Below are positions 35,429 to 46,142 of a stretch of 64,000 nucleotides of DNA, piece by piece (the stretch's first letter is position 1; each line of letters begins with the position of its first letter). The DNA is taken from positions 117,817,938 through 117,881,937 of the forward strand of contig CAXKWD010000004.1 in assembly GCA_964059195.1 (NCBI GenBank). The letters run 5' to 3'. A program made the position numbers and the translations under genes. Source of the DNA: Ectobius pallidus. Lineage: Eukaryota; Arthropoda; Insecta; Blattodea; Ectobiidae. The notes beneath the pieces were generated by a model that saw only the letters and a list, made by a program, of their open reading frames with translations, ran no database searches and was not told where the DNA came from.

Positions 35429-35763
35429 AAGGTAATCCTAGTTTGCAACGTCAAGTGTTAAAGTATTATAAAAACTTTATTAACGCAATCAAGAATGAAC
35501 ACCCATACATACAACCAGTCAATAAAGTTATTTTGAACAATGGGCTGGCTAACAAAATCGAAATGATCGACAACTGCTTGCATTATGTTGAAAAAAACCT
35601 AATTCAGCGATGGCTTTTTCTTTCCCGATTACTATGGCAGCAGAACAAGGTCACTTGTAATTAATTTCACAATTGAACTGTAATAGCAAAAGCTATTGCT
35701 TCGATAGCTCAAAAGAAAATCACGTTTTGCCAGTTTTTCGCTCATAACTCGCGAAGGAAAGCA

Positions 35764-36463
35764 AAAATTAAAAAATCCCTTTAGGCAGGCCTACAGGCTG
35801 AGGTAGATTTCGATTTGCTTTTGGTTTAATTTATTGTCACTGCGCAGTGCTCTTCTTCTTTAGCCTTGGCATGGCAAACCCGCAATAATAACTGCAAAAA
35901 AGAGGAAAGAGCACTTTTTCAAACATTCAAATCTCGCCTGATATGAGAGCTATCGTGAAACTAGTTATTGATTTGTAGAGTACTCATCAAGAGCTTTTCA
36001 ACGATACCCCACAAGACGTGGTTTCAAAAATTTCGAATTTCCATCCCCCCACCCTCACTCGTACCCCCAAAATCCCCGAATCGTTGGTGTCACTGTGAAC
36101 TCCATAGGGAGTACTCTAATTGATTCGAACAAAGTTTCCCTCTATACTTCATAGGGGCCGAGATAAAAAAAAAATTCAAAATTTCAACCCCTTCCCCCGA
36201 CCCCCTCTTGGGCCAATTTTGCTCATTAACGAACTTGTCCGAACGATTGGGCCTAGAAATAACATAATAAAATTTGGTTCAAATATCTTCAAAATTACGG
36301 CCCCTAACATGCATATATAAATATTAAAAAAAAAAAATTGACGCGCGGTGGTTTCGTACTTAGGAAGGCATGAAACGTAAAGATATGAAAGAATTTTTCG
36401 AAAGTCATGACATGGTATCGATCGCAATAAGTAGACTTTTCTTCGAAATCTACCTAAAATCCA
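35764..36463 (-). repeat. Unclassified dispersed repeat B, copy 2
   Basis: Inverted counterpart of 19412-20312, with the same block order. Two corresponding frames read nearly alike (ILGRFRRK..LL..IPCHD.RKIL.YLYVSC..EYETTAR in copy 1 terms), but this may reflect nucleotide conservation rather than coding. Confidence 0.85.
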
Positions 36464-36585
36464 GCTTCTAGGTGCATTCAGACACCCTTCAATTATCCGT
36501 GACTGATCTCTCCGGGCCCTAGATTTGGCTGGGCATCGCAGACAGACAGAAAGGCAGACCAGCACAATCTCTTATTAGGGTATAT

Positions 36586-37503
36586 ATAAAAGATCAACAC
36601 ATTAATACAAGTTTATGTACCATGAACAGTACGAAGATCAAGATGTCTAAAATTAACTATACTGTAACAGACCTGGAAAAAGTGTTTAAGGGGAACTATT
36701 GTTAAAATATCAAATTGACACATTTTTCAGTGGATACCCATGAACAATTCGGCAAACATTTAAATATTCATGCACTGTACCAGGATTCTGTCATGTATCT
36801 GTTTCTGTCATTCTGAACGTATCGCAAATTGCATTCTGAAGATAGGGTCATGGAGCAGATGGAACTGACTCAACCATTCGGCGTGCGGATTGGCTGACTC
36901 TGGTTCCCTTATGTTAGAGGGTGGTAGATATATAGTGCATTCTAAAGCCACGTTAACCATCGGAATCCTTTAAGGATTAAGCCATTGTCTGACGCTTATT
37001 GGAGTGGAACGGGAAAGCTGCAGTACTGGGGAAATACACTCGCACCCTTCACATGAAGTCAAAGCTTAAATGTAAATAATTAAGGAATTCGTCCTGATTG
37101 GTTGCGAACGAAATTCTATTGGCTGTAAAGCAAGTTCAATGCTTACGAAACAAGCTGAAGATCCAAAATGTAGACTACAATCTTATTTCCCTGGCGTCCT
37201 CCAGTTCAAGATATTTATGGTGGCCTGCAAGGCAAGCCTTTGATGTTAGTGGTTTAGAACGTGGCTTTAGAACACACTATAATCACTAAGGCATACGTCA
37301 ACCTTTCCTGGTCTAAATACCATTAGTGAATTTATAATTTTCCATAGTTTTATTTTCTCACTTTTATCGAAACTTATTTATTTAAAATCGTGTTTTATTT
37401 AGCACTAATTTTCTTGACCTAATAATTTACTAGTTTTTACACATGAAACGTCAGAATCGCTCAGCAATCGTAGATATAAGGCATGACTAATTTGATATTC
37501 ACC
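36586..37503. other. No gene recognised
   Basis: Unassigned AT-rich DNA. Confidence 0.5.
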
Positions 37504-37765
37504 AATTCTAGAGTGATAGGGAAAAAGCGAATAAGTCAAAATACCAGAGTTTCAGGAAGGACAAAAAACAATCGATTTCCAGAGCATTGTTACAATATTT
37601 AGATCAGCCCACCCAGATATTTTTACATAGCATAAGATACTGTATAAAAATATGTAGTGGACAGAACTAAATATCGTAACAGTGCTGTGGAAATAAATTG
37701 TATTTTGTCTCTCTTAAAACCTTGGTATTTTGACTTATTCGCTTTTTCCCTATCACTCTAGAATT
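37504..37765. mobile_element. Foldback MITE with about 98-bp inverted arms
   Basis: The left arm (37504-37602) and right arm (37667-37765) are inverted copies. The outer 37 bp, starting AATTCTAGAGTGATAGGG, is perfect; the inner parts differ by a few bases. The spacer is about 64 bp. The outermost bases form AATTCTAG/CTAGAATT, so TA, CTAG or AATT could each be the target duplication and the superfamily stays open. Non-coding. Confidence 0.85.
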
Positions 37766-38587
37766 ATTCCTGGGATATCGACCGTCACGGTTCTTTATCT
37801 TTGTCACGCCAGCTCGTTACTGCAAACATAAGGTATCAATATGCAATGATTAACACGTCACATGCTGCCAGTGAACAGAATAAAACCATTATTTTGTATA
37901 ACATAACATACTCGGGAAATTAAATAATATAAATGTGCATTGATTAAAAACACAATTTAATTCGTGTGCTTATATTCCGTTCTCATTTTACATTATCTGA
38001 ATTAGATTAACTATTTCTCATATGCACTGTTTGTATCATTGGTTTGAATCTGTAGCTCGTCCGATTCATAGATTGTTCATTCATTAGTATGCGTGATCTC
38101 ACAGCTGACAGAATATTAATTTCATTTTAAATATCACAAGTAATCATTATTTGAACCATTACATTATTCATGGCATAGCCCTAATAAATGCCACCCAATA
38201 TTACGAGTTCCGTTCTTGCAAATCTGTCTATAACCTCGTATTCTCTCACGGGATTACCTATGATAATAAAATTAAAAAGGTTTTTAAAAGCCTAATATTG
38301 TAGAAAATAAAACAATTCACATGAACTTCGTAAATGTTGTATTTTAATTTTCTTTAGAAGTTCGTTCAGAACTCTTAACATGTACGACATACTTTCGTTT
38401 TCAATTGTTTTGATGCGTCCCAGAACATGCTTAAATAAATATAAATCCACTGTTAGTGAATAATAGAGTCCAAAGAGATTCTTTAAATAATTTTTCGTTC
38501 GTCAAAGCTGATAAAAATACATGTACCTTTGGGATATACTCAAACCAACATTTCAATGGGAGTCAGTTTGTTGTTTATTTGTTGTTG
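37766..38587. other. No gene recognised
   Basis: Unassigned AT-rich DNA. Confidence 0.5.
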
Positions 38588-38690
38588 TAGGGTTGCCGGA
38601 TGCCTCGGTTTGCCGGGACAGTCCCGGATTCGTGAAAAACGCTTCCGGGAAGCTCGTTTGTCCCGGTTTTTTTCGTGCACAATTTTCACT
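38588..38690 (+). mobile_element. Transposon end resembling 8154-9044
   Basis: TAGGGTTGCCGGATGCC followed by CGGGACAGTCCCGG and TTGTCCCGG blocks resembles the right subterminal region of the nested element at 8154-9044. No second end was found downstream. Confidence 0.45.
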
Positions 38691-39574
38691 GTGAAAATTT
38701 AACCAAATAGGGCTGTTTAAACATTTATTCACTAGAATTTTGTTATATTCGATAATTTTTTTGTCATAAAAGTGATATTCAGATGAACAAGCTGTAGCAG
38801 AATTTTTTTGCATCTGCGTTGCAAGAAGAAGAAAAACCACATGTGTTTTTTAAAATATTTTTACAAACTTCTTAAATTTATTCCTTTTAGAGATCCGATA
38901 AAAATGGCGGTACAGTTTGTTGCCCAACCAATACTGAAGAGCCATGGAAAATGTTATGTAGGCCTAATTATGTGTAAAATTGTGGAAGTTATGATTGAAG
39001 CTTTCGAGAAAATTAGAGGTAAACTTACACAGATTCGTGAAAATCGTAAAATATATTTAGGTTAACTGCATAACTTAGCCAGGGTTTTACATATCTTAAA
39101 AATTCTTGACAGGTTTGAAGTTCATGTAAAATTAGGACAAAACTAGAATATAACAAAATTATTATATTATAATACCGGTATCTATAAATAAAACATAAAA
39201 AATCAGTTAGTTCACCCTTAAAGTAATAAAAAATTTAGCTACTTTAAAATACTTCAAATAATTTAAAAGAAAGGTTTGTATTATTACTATTGTCGTAACA
39301 CTATTATTTTGTACAACTTATTTTGTTCTTGATTTGGTTAAATTTTAGAAGTGTCTCGGTTTCTCAGCAATCAAATCTATCAAACATAAGACGTATAAGG
39401 TAAGCATATACAGTAGAATATAAATATGCTGTAAATGTTAGTGTTTAGATTAAAATATGCAAGGCCAGAAGTTATATTAAAACTGTAGGCTATCTCTCCC
39501 GATATAGCTCGGTGATTCCAAGCGAGTATTGAAATTAATTTATATTGAGTTCAGCCTTGTGGTGAAGCGCATTC
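38691..39574. other. No gene recognised
   Basis: The frame 38808-39065 (85 codons) has no recognisable domain. Confidence 0.45.
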
Positions 39575-39576
39575 TA

Positions 39577-40232
39577 CGAGGCGCGTCCATAAAGTAAGTT
39601 TCCCTGGGGCCGTTTAAAGAAACAAAACACAATTTCTTGGATATACAGATATACCAAATATTCAGCTACTATTCTACATATTTGCCACCGGAATTGAAAC
39701 ATTTGTCATACCGTGGAACCAACTTTTGAATACCTGTGTCGTACAAGTCTGCCGCCAGGGATTTGAACCACTATGTGACAAACATATCTCTGTCATTCTT
39801 TGTCATTTCGTGAGGTGTAGGGAAAGATGGATCACTGGGAGCGAGGTCCGGGCTGTAGGGTGGATTGTTTAAACACCTCCCAGCTGAACTTCTGCAGGAG
39901 ACTTGCTAGGAAGTGTTTAAACATCCACCCTACAGCCCGGACCTCGCTCCCAGTGATTTTCATATTTTCCTACACCTCAAGGAATGACAGGGAATGACAG
40001 AGAATGTCAGAGAGATGTTTGTCGCATAGTGGTTCAAATCCCTGGCGGCAGACTTGTACGACACAGGTATTCAAAAGTTGGTTCCGCGGTGTGACAAATC
40101 TTTCAATTCCGGTGGAAAATATGTTGCATAATAGCTGAATACTTGCTGTACCGTTTGGAATATACATGTCCAAGAAATTTGTTTTGTTTCTGTAAACGGC
40201 CCCAGGGAAACTTACTTTATGGACGCGACTCG
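39577..40232. mobile_element. Foldback made of two opposed mariner 3' halves
   Basis: TA dinucleotides flank both ends (39575-39576 and 40233-40234). Both ends read inward CGAGGCGCGTCCATAAAGTA (CGAGTCGCGTCC.. on the minus strand), a mariner-type terminus. The inverted arms are about 310 bp each and meet at a loop near 39880-39910. Each arm carries the C-terminal part of a mariner transposase reading toward the outer end. There is no 5' half, so the element is a palindrome of two 3' halves rather than a simple internal deletion. Confidence 0.85.
39880..40132 (+). pseudogene. mariner transposase C-terminus (right arm)
   Basis: The plus strand reads EVFKHPPYSPDLAPSDFHIF.. from 39907, with the third catalytic Asp at 39940-39942. 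After a stop and frame change it reads ..LAADLYDTGIQKLVPRCDKSFNSGGKY, the usual mariner C-terminus. The first two catalytic acids are not present. A mirror copy on the minus strand occupies the left arm (39867-39670). Neither can be functional. Confidence 0.85.
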
Positions 40233-40234
40233 TA

Positions 40235-40951
40235 CATTATGCTATGTAGGAGAAGTTTGTCCTGCCGAGGATTAAAACTGGGATTGCAGCAGGGCTTGGG
40301 ATATTTTCTGGGTAATTGAAAAATCTCACAGAATGTACCAAGCAGTGATCCCGGAGTAAATATCTGACCTCTCCTTTTAATACTACATCATTATACTCTG
40401 TAGTATCTTAAATATAATAACGCATTATTGGTAAAGGAAACTCCCGTACAGTAGGTAGTGATTAGTTCGTGTCACCGCGTCAGAAAATGTCTCTTTCCCT
40501 TTACTTTCATTCAATTTTACTTAACGACCCTCGCTTTAGGTAAACAATAGCGCTGTAACAATAAACGCCACATAATATGTCCTTATCCTCGCTTCCAATG
40601 TGCGAATTTATTGCCAGATAGTGTCAGGGTAATATAATTTAGAATTAAGGACGTAAGCGAAGTTCACAGAGTGGCTCGGAGGCCAGCCAGCTTTTCTCAC
40701 ACAGCAACAAGAAAATGCATCCCTACCTGACTCAAGCTTTCTAAGCTTAGGAATGATGTGACAATAATACATTAGAGGCTTGAAATTTAATAACATTATG
40801 AAGTGCTCGAAATTCCTTACTTTCCCTGACTGAAACGGCTGGCAGTCACACAAAAACCACTGACAACGTTACTGAAAGCATGATATCTTATTGGCAATGT
40901 TCTCAATTTCTAGTAATCTTTTAAAATAAATAAAATGTATAATGTATATAA
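40235..40951. other. No gene recognised
   Basis: Unassigned DNA; the minus frame 40608-40853 has no domain. Confidence 0.45.
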
Positions 40952-41299
40952 AATGTATAATTAAAACATCAGCTCAAAAACCTTTATTATTTGCTGCTTT
41001 TCGAGACTTTCATGTCAGGGCATTTTACCATGCTGGTGTAGATTCATTAACGATTAAAAAGTAAGATGACACTGTCTTGTACTGGTAAGATAATCAAAAT
41101 CTTCAAAAAGTCTTATTAAAACTATAATTGACATATTTTTTAACTCCCTGATTCTTCTTGAGTCAACACCATTTTAATTTTAATCGTCAATGAATCTACA
41201 CCAATACGGCAAGATGCCCTGAAGATGACATAAGGGTGTCGAAAGGCCTAGGCAGCATAAAACAAAGGTTGTTGAGCCGATGGTTTAATTATACATTTT
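40952..41299. mobile_element. Penelope-like element terminus, inverted pair
   Basis: The left arm (40952-41062) is an inverted copy of the right arm (41177-41299). Shared blocks are AAAATGTATAATTAAA, ATC(A/G)GCTCAA.AACCTTT, TGCTGC, GGGCATTTTACC-like and TTGGTGTAGATTCATT. The left arm has lost its ribozyme core by deletions; the right arm keeps it. The downstream part (ATTTTATTAATCGAGGTCAG) resembles the flank of the 46.1-kb motif. Confidence 0.65.
41216..41253 (+). ncRNA. Hammerhead ribozyme-like motif
   Basis: CTGAAGA (41219-41225; consensus CUGANGA), one extra T, stem II GACA/TGTC with a TAAGGG loop (41227-41240), GAAA (41241-41244), a one-pair stem III enclosing GGCC, and cleavage site TA (41249-41250). 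Stem I pairs GCC (41216-41218) with GGC (41251-41253). It has the same architecture as the 35.2-kb and 46.1-kb motifs. Confidence 0.6.
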
Positions 41300-41309
41300 A
41301 TTTTATTAA

Positions 41310-42253
41310 TCGAGGTCAGCTGTGCTATATCATGCATTTTAACATCCTGTCAATCCCTTGTCACTTCTTTTCCCGTTATCATACGCCTTTTTCATTTTTA
41401 CTTGTTATTATGTTGTTCATACAAATTTTGATTTAAATTAAATTCTTAATTGAATTGTAATTAAATAATAAATAGTTTTGAATAGTAATATGTCTGGCAT
41501 TTCTATTTTTTCCCATACCAGGCAGTTATCTCATGGATTTAGGGGAAGGCTGCCTACGTTGAGCCATACAACTCAATCATAACTCCCCGTGGGATTTCAG
41601 TGAAAAAAAGTATCTAGTAAAAATTATATGGATTTATCGTAATCATGAAGGTTTTACTTTTCAAGGATCGTTTCGTTCATTCAGAAATTTAGTCGTCTTC
41701 CCATCTTCTGCTAGGTAGATCAATATCTCTATACCCAATCGGTTTTTTGCAAGCCCAAGCCATGTAGGGATTTGTAATGTAGCACTAATAGCATATTTTA
41801 AGTAGAAAACACAACTATTTTCTAATAATTTGCACAAAGCTTTTTTTATTCAATAATTTAGTCATAAAACAATACTGGAGGGAAGACCAAGTAAACGATT
41901 TCGAAAGCTGATTATGAACTCATGTGTGTCTCTGGTTTTGTGAGATTTTTAGTTTGTGAGCTGTTCCTGGTTATACATATTATCACGAATAATCTTGATA
42001 ATACTGGCAAACATACTTAGAGGAAAAAGAAAAGAACCCAGTATTACAGACGAGAATCATTGAAGTTCCTATCACAGAAATCCTCACGAAGAATCCGAGC
42101 CACTGTGGTCCTCTTGTACGCTTCAATTAACGTGAGTTGTCAGGGGTGCCATCCAAGTTCTTAAGCCACCGTAACTTAGTCCAATGATCAGCTTGGAAAT
42201 GGTGTAGTAGTGCTATATTGGAAATCTTTATAATTGAGTATTAAAGGAAGCAA
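41310..42253. other. No gene recognised
   Basis: Unassigned AT-rich DNA. Confidence 0.5.
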
Positions 42254-42870
42254 TTAAAAAAAAAAGAGTGCGTGGAAGGCCACGCGACAGAAGTAAAACT
42301 TTATTTTATTTTTTTACTTTTTCAATTTTTTATTCTTGGATTTTTTCAATTTTGCATTATTGGACTTTTTAATATTGGGTTTTTGGACTTTTTAAATTTT
42401 GGATTTTGGACTTTTCATTTTGGTTCTTTCAATTTTTAATTTTGGATTTTTTAAATTTTCGATCTTTGAGTTGTTTATTTTTTTATTTTTGGATTTTTTA
42501 ATTTTTAATTTCATTATTTATTAAATTTTGGATTTTTGGATGTTATAATTTTTAATTTTTTTTTAATTTTGGAAATTTGTATTTTTTAATTTTGGATTTG
42601 CGCGGTAATGAACCTCCGGGTTCCATAAAATAGATAATATACCTTTAGATTGCTTAGGAATTGTCTATTGCCATTGAGGAATTAAGGTCTGAAAAATTTC
42701 CTTTGATTACTCCTAATCATTGAGTTGATTGTTTTCTGTGCAGTCCGCTCCGAAACACGTAGTTTTGAGTGTGACTGATTTTGTGTCTGATTTCGTGACT
42801 GATTTCGTTTTAGTGTGACTGATTTTCCAGATTTACCCCAACCGCGGGAAAAGAAGTTTTACTTCAAAAA
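42254..42870 (-). repeat. Unclassified dispersed repeat A, copy 2
   Basis: Inverted counterpart of 18325-18961 over its whole length, including the TTTGGATTTTT-type array (42301-42600), CGGTAATGAACCTCCGGGTT, the GTGACTGATTT repeats and the palindromic GAAGTTTTACTTC (42853-42865). A hairpin GCGTGG/CCACGC (42270-42285) lies just inside the left end. Confidence 0.85.
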
Positions 42871-44317
42871 GATTGCAGGCTGTTCACTGCTTACAGTAGA
42901 TAGTGCATATTGTTGTAAGGTGGAGTGTACCATATTTTTTGAAGGGACAGACAATCAGTAAGCAGGTGAGATAATCAAATTAGTCTCAGCAATTACCACT
43001 ACGCTGTTGACGTTAGCTTAACGAAGCTTAGCGTTTGTAATACATGATGCACCCCTCAAAAAGCAGTCACATCACACGTTTCTGCCTGTCCTACAGGTGA
43101 CAAAGATACGTCTGAACGAACTACCAAATAGGCTATCGTCTGATAAAAATCTTGATAAAACACAACCATATACTCTTAACTATCTTATCTGCGTCCAGAT
43201 ATTATCTCAGCATCACAATTAAAACACAACACATAGGCTAAATGTAAATACATTAAAACAATGCTGGTCAAGTCATTAAAATATCAGTTGATTATAAAAT
43301 TGGTGTGAATTTCATTTTTTATAAGAATATCGAATATATCGAATATTGTATATAAATTAGTCAAACCGGAGTGAAAAATCTTTCGATTGATACGTTATTG
43401 ATTCAGTATTCGCTTTGAAAAATGTAAATTAAAAATAATGTAGGTCTATATGATGAGAAACTGCTCATTTGGGGCCAACTTTCCAACTGAAATGGAAGTC
43501 ATATCTGAAAAGCATACTTTCATGGTTAAAAGTTATTCGAGATTAATTTTAAGAATACTGTATATAGTTATGAATAAACTTCTGTATGGATGAATTTCTC
43601 CTAGCTTTTTCCCAATTTCAATATTTTTTCAGCGAAACATTGTGAAAAGGGTTCATAGGTTAAATTTCAGCTCATGAATGCTCCTGTCATTTGCTATCGG
43701 CAATTATAGCATCCTATAAATACTATTTACCAACAAAATAAAACCATTAAATCTTAGAGAATGAAAACCTTAAAAACAGACTTTTTATTTATTTTTTTTT
43801 TTTTATTTTTTTTTTATCTAAGACAGCGTTCAACGAAGCTGTAGAGATAAAATGGCACGACTATACCCTAGTGTACTAAGCATGTGCGGAAATTTAATTA
43901 TTCAAATCATGGACTTTTAATGATTATCGCACTCTGCTTCAGTTCAAATTTAGAATCGACATATTTGATCACGGTGTATAATGTGATAGATTTGCTGTTC
44001 CTTCTGTATGGTTAAGAAATGGAGGACGACAATAACGAATCAAGTTGGATGCTAATAGGTGCGTGAATGGGTTTATTTTGTTTTGTTGTGGGATGAAAAT
44101 ATAATAAGATGTGATATAAGGCAAAAACTAACGTTCTAAATATAAATGTGATAATTCCGCAATGTATATAAAATTGGAGAGACAACGAGATCAAACACGA
44201 GAGCAGCTAAACCAGAATTCCGATATGGATTTTAGAAACAATGGAGGCCTTGAAAACTGTGGAACAGCATGAGGCCTAATCCTTAAAGCCCATTATAAAG
44301 ATAACAAATGAAGCGTC
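42871..44317. other. No gene recognised; T-run near 43785
   Basis: Unassigned DNA with an interrupted poly-T stretch at about 43780-43817. Confidence 0.5.
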
Positions 44318-44319
44318 TA

Positions 44320-44533
44320 GTTTTATAAGGGTCTAAGTGCCACAATCATGAATTTTCAGTTGATATTTTAAATGGATCTATGTAACCAAACCAATGCATT
44401 TCAGAAAGGTCCAAGGTCCAGGGAAAACCACGTTTGTAGCAATAAATTCCAAGATACAGCGCTGGGTCTTTCTGTGGGAAAATAACTTGTTTTCTATGCA
44501 ATCATGATTTTGGCACTTAGACCCTTATAAAAC
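44320..44533. mobile_element. MITE with 35-bp inverted ends
   Basis: GTTTTATAAGGGTCTAAGTG at 44320 is inverted at 44533, and the match continues through AATCATGA with one or two mismatches. TA flanks both ends (44318-44319 and 44534-44535), which would fit a Tc1/mariner-type target, although other borders are possible. 214 bp, non-coding. Confidence 0.8.
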
Positions 44534-44589
44534 TAAACACTAGAATTTGTTTATTTACAAACTTCATTTTTGAACCATTAAGGGAAATT

Positions 44590-44801
44590 TAATGTATTTT
44601 TACTAATTAAAAGACCTCTTTATACCCTCAATATATTCTATTTTTCTTTTCTTTGATACTCTTAAAGAGTATACAATATATTGAGGGTATAAGGAGGACT
44701 TTTAATTACTATTAACTAATTTTAATTAAGAGTATCAAAGAAAAGAAAAATACAATATATTGAGGGTATAAGAAGGTCTTTTAATTAGTAAAAATACATT
44801 A
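44590..44801. repeat. Foldback with an extra internal copy
   Basis: Arms of about 76 bp (44590-44665 and 44726-44801) are near-perfect inverted copies containing CAATATATTGAGGGTATAAG. The spacer (44666-44725) holds a third, partial copy in the same direction as the right arm. It lies only about 55 bp from the preceding MITE. Confidence 0.8.
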
Positions 44802-45639
44802 GAATTTGTATGTCTAACAATGTCTCTTATTTCCAGTGCAGTGAAATGAATCCCAGTATATGCTACAAATTAATATCTGGATTTTCAACTAACACTTTCC
44901 TTACAAGAATACCAAAGCTTTTATAAACTGGACGCGTTATTCATTCAGATATTTAGGTATGTGCACGTATGAGTTACTTATATCAGTCAATTCTTTAACA
45001 AATAATGATTCATGATACATAAAAAAAATTAACCTTTTCAATTCTAATGACGTATAAGTGTGACATATCGAACAATTGTTTAAAACAGAGATATGAGACA
45101 AATAGAGTTTTGCTTTATGTAGGATGTGAGGATTATTATCCACGTTTATTATTTAAGAAGTTAACTATTTTATTCCTCTGATTTTTTTTTCAATGAATTC
45201 GAACTTCGAACTCTCTGATGTTTTCACGTGATGATTGACTATGTAACAATATAAATTCAGATATGTAAAGGTTAACAAAAATATTGGTGAAATGTAGAAT
45301 TCTTGTCTAATAATATAATTATTTCTATATTAGTAATGGTCTGTTGAACATAGTGATTTCCTTTGGAAATACAGCAGTAAGATAATTTTCCATTTAAAAA
45401 TGTGTGTAATTTGTTTAGCATATTCCTTTAAAATTGGCATATTCCATTCGATTAGCCTTAATAAAACCTGGAGTATTCGCATCTCTGGAATAAAAATATT
45501 GCAAGCAAGTTTTATCAACTGGTTATTGTTTTGTAATAAATTTCTCTGCCTTTTAAAATAAATCTGGTGTCCGATGGCATAAATTCGCAACAGCACAATT
45601 CATTTATTGCGTTTACATTTAATTTTACAATAACATAAT
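44802..45639. other. No gene recognised
   Basis: Short minus-strand frames (44937-45143, 45330-45596) have no known motif. Confidence 0.45.
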
Positions 45640-45817
45640 ATAATAATTAAGGAATCGCGCACAATGTGCATTTCTTAACCTAAGACTTAACCTACCCAGT
45701 CCTGAACCCGGGAAAGGGATTTTTCACTACTGAAAAATCCCCAACCCGGCCGGGAATCGAACCCGGGCCGCCGGAGTGGAAGGCAGGCGCGCTACCGACT
45801 CACCCACGGCGACGGAC
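45640..45817 (-). mobile_element. tRNA-derived SINE (family 5) with conserved hairpin
   Basis: The minus strand starts GTCCGTCGCCGTGGGTGAGT; the B box GGTTCGATTCC is perfect (45753-45763). Just after it is an 11-bp perfect hairpin, GGGATTTTTCA/TGAAAAATCCC (45716-45741). The head and hairpin match 53674-53964, but the 3' tails differ. The left border is approximate. Confidence 0.8.
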
Positions 45818-45834
45818 TAAAAATTTTGCTTCAG

Positions 45835-45905
45835 GGTGGACTCGAACGTGATATCTCTTGATTACTAGACAAGCATCTTACCCCAAGACCAAACTACACA
45901 TAACA
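45835..45905 (-). mobile_element. tRNA-like sequence, probable SINE head or tRNA pseudogene
   Basis: On the minus strand, TTTGGTCTTGGGGTAAGATG and a B-box-like CGTTCGAGTCC have tRNA spacing. An anticodon-like loop CTAGTAA (AGT) sits between imperfect stem halves. The acceptor stem does not pair, so a working tRNA gene is unlikely. Confidence 0.5.
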
Positions 45906-46104
45906 TAATATGAATATAGATTAATACACGCTACACGGTAAGCTTCAAATAATAGACCCTACGTAAGAAATAATTAATTTGAAGCTTATTAGGCCTATAC
46001 TCCTAATTAAAAAACTTATACAGCAGTTATTATAAATTCAGCGAACAATTAAGTTTTTGCAAAACACTTTACATTTCAAGGAAGATTCCCATCAAAAGTA
46101 ATAT

Positions 46105-46142
46105 GCCCTGATGATGGTTCCATGTAACCGAAAGGCCTAGGC
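46105..46142 (+). ncRNA. Hammerhead ribozyme-like motif
   Basis: CTGATGA (46108-46114), one extra T, stem II GGT/ACC with loop TCCATGTA, GAAA (46130-46133), GGCC loop closed by A-U, cleavage site TA (46138-46139). Stem I pairs GCC (46105-46107) with GGC (46140-46142), with some further A-U pairs outside. Confidence 0.6.

Larger units (their letters stand above)
35205..35481. mobile_element. Penelope-like element terminus, inverted pair
   Basis: Two arms of about 108 bp (35205-35311 and 35371-35481) are inverted copies separated by about 60 bp. Each arm contains, from the outside inward, ATAAAGTTTTTATAATACTT, GACGTTGCAAAC, AAGGATTACCTTTGG-like sequence and a hammerhead ribozyme-like core. Penelope-like elements are the main animal retroelements known to carry such ribozymes in their terminal repeats, in direct or inverted pairs. 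No RT or GIY-YIG endonuclease is present; the 73-codon frame 35443-35664 starts inside the arm and has no domain. Confidence 0.65.
34806..36585 (-). repeat. Composite repeat region around repeat B copy 2
   Basis: The left edge AGCGGGTGTCCGCGGCTTCG and the right edge with GACAGACAGAAAGGCAGA resemble the two ends of a common class of arthropod interspersed repeats. Repeat B copy 2 occupies 35764-36463, and the hammerhead-bearing inverted pair occupies 35205-35481. Whether this is one element with insertions or a chance cluster is not settled. Confidence 0.45.

Noticed and set aside
35443..35664. 73-codon frame starting in the hammerhead arm
   Set aside because: No RT or GIY-YIG motif; the start lies in the inverted repeat and the rest is unrecognised.
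45835..45905. tRNA-Thr(AGT) gene
   Set aside because: Anticodon stem imperfect and acceptor stem does not pair; more likely a SINE head or pseudogene.
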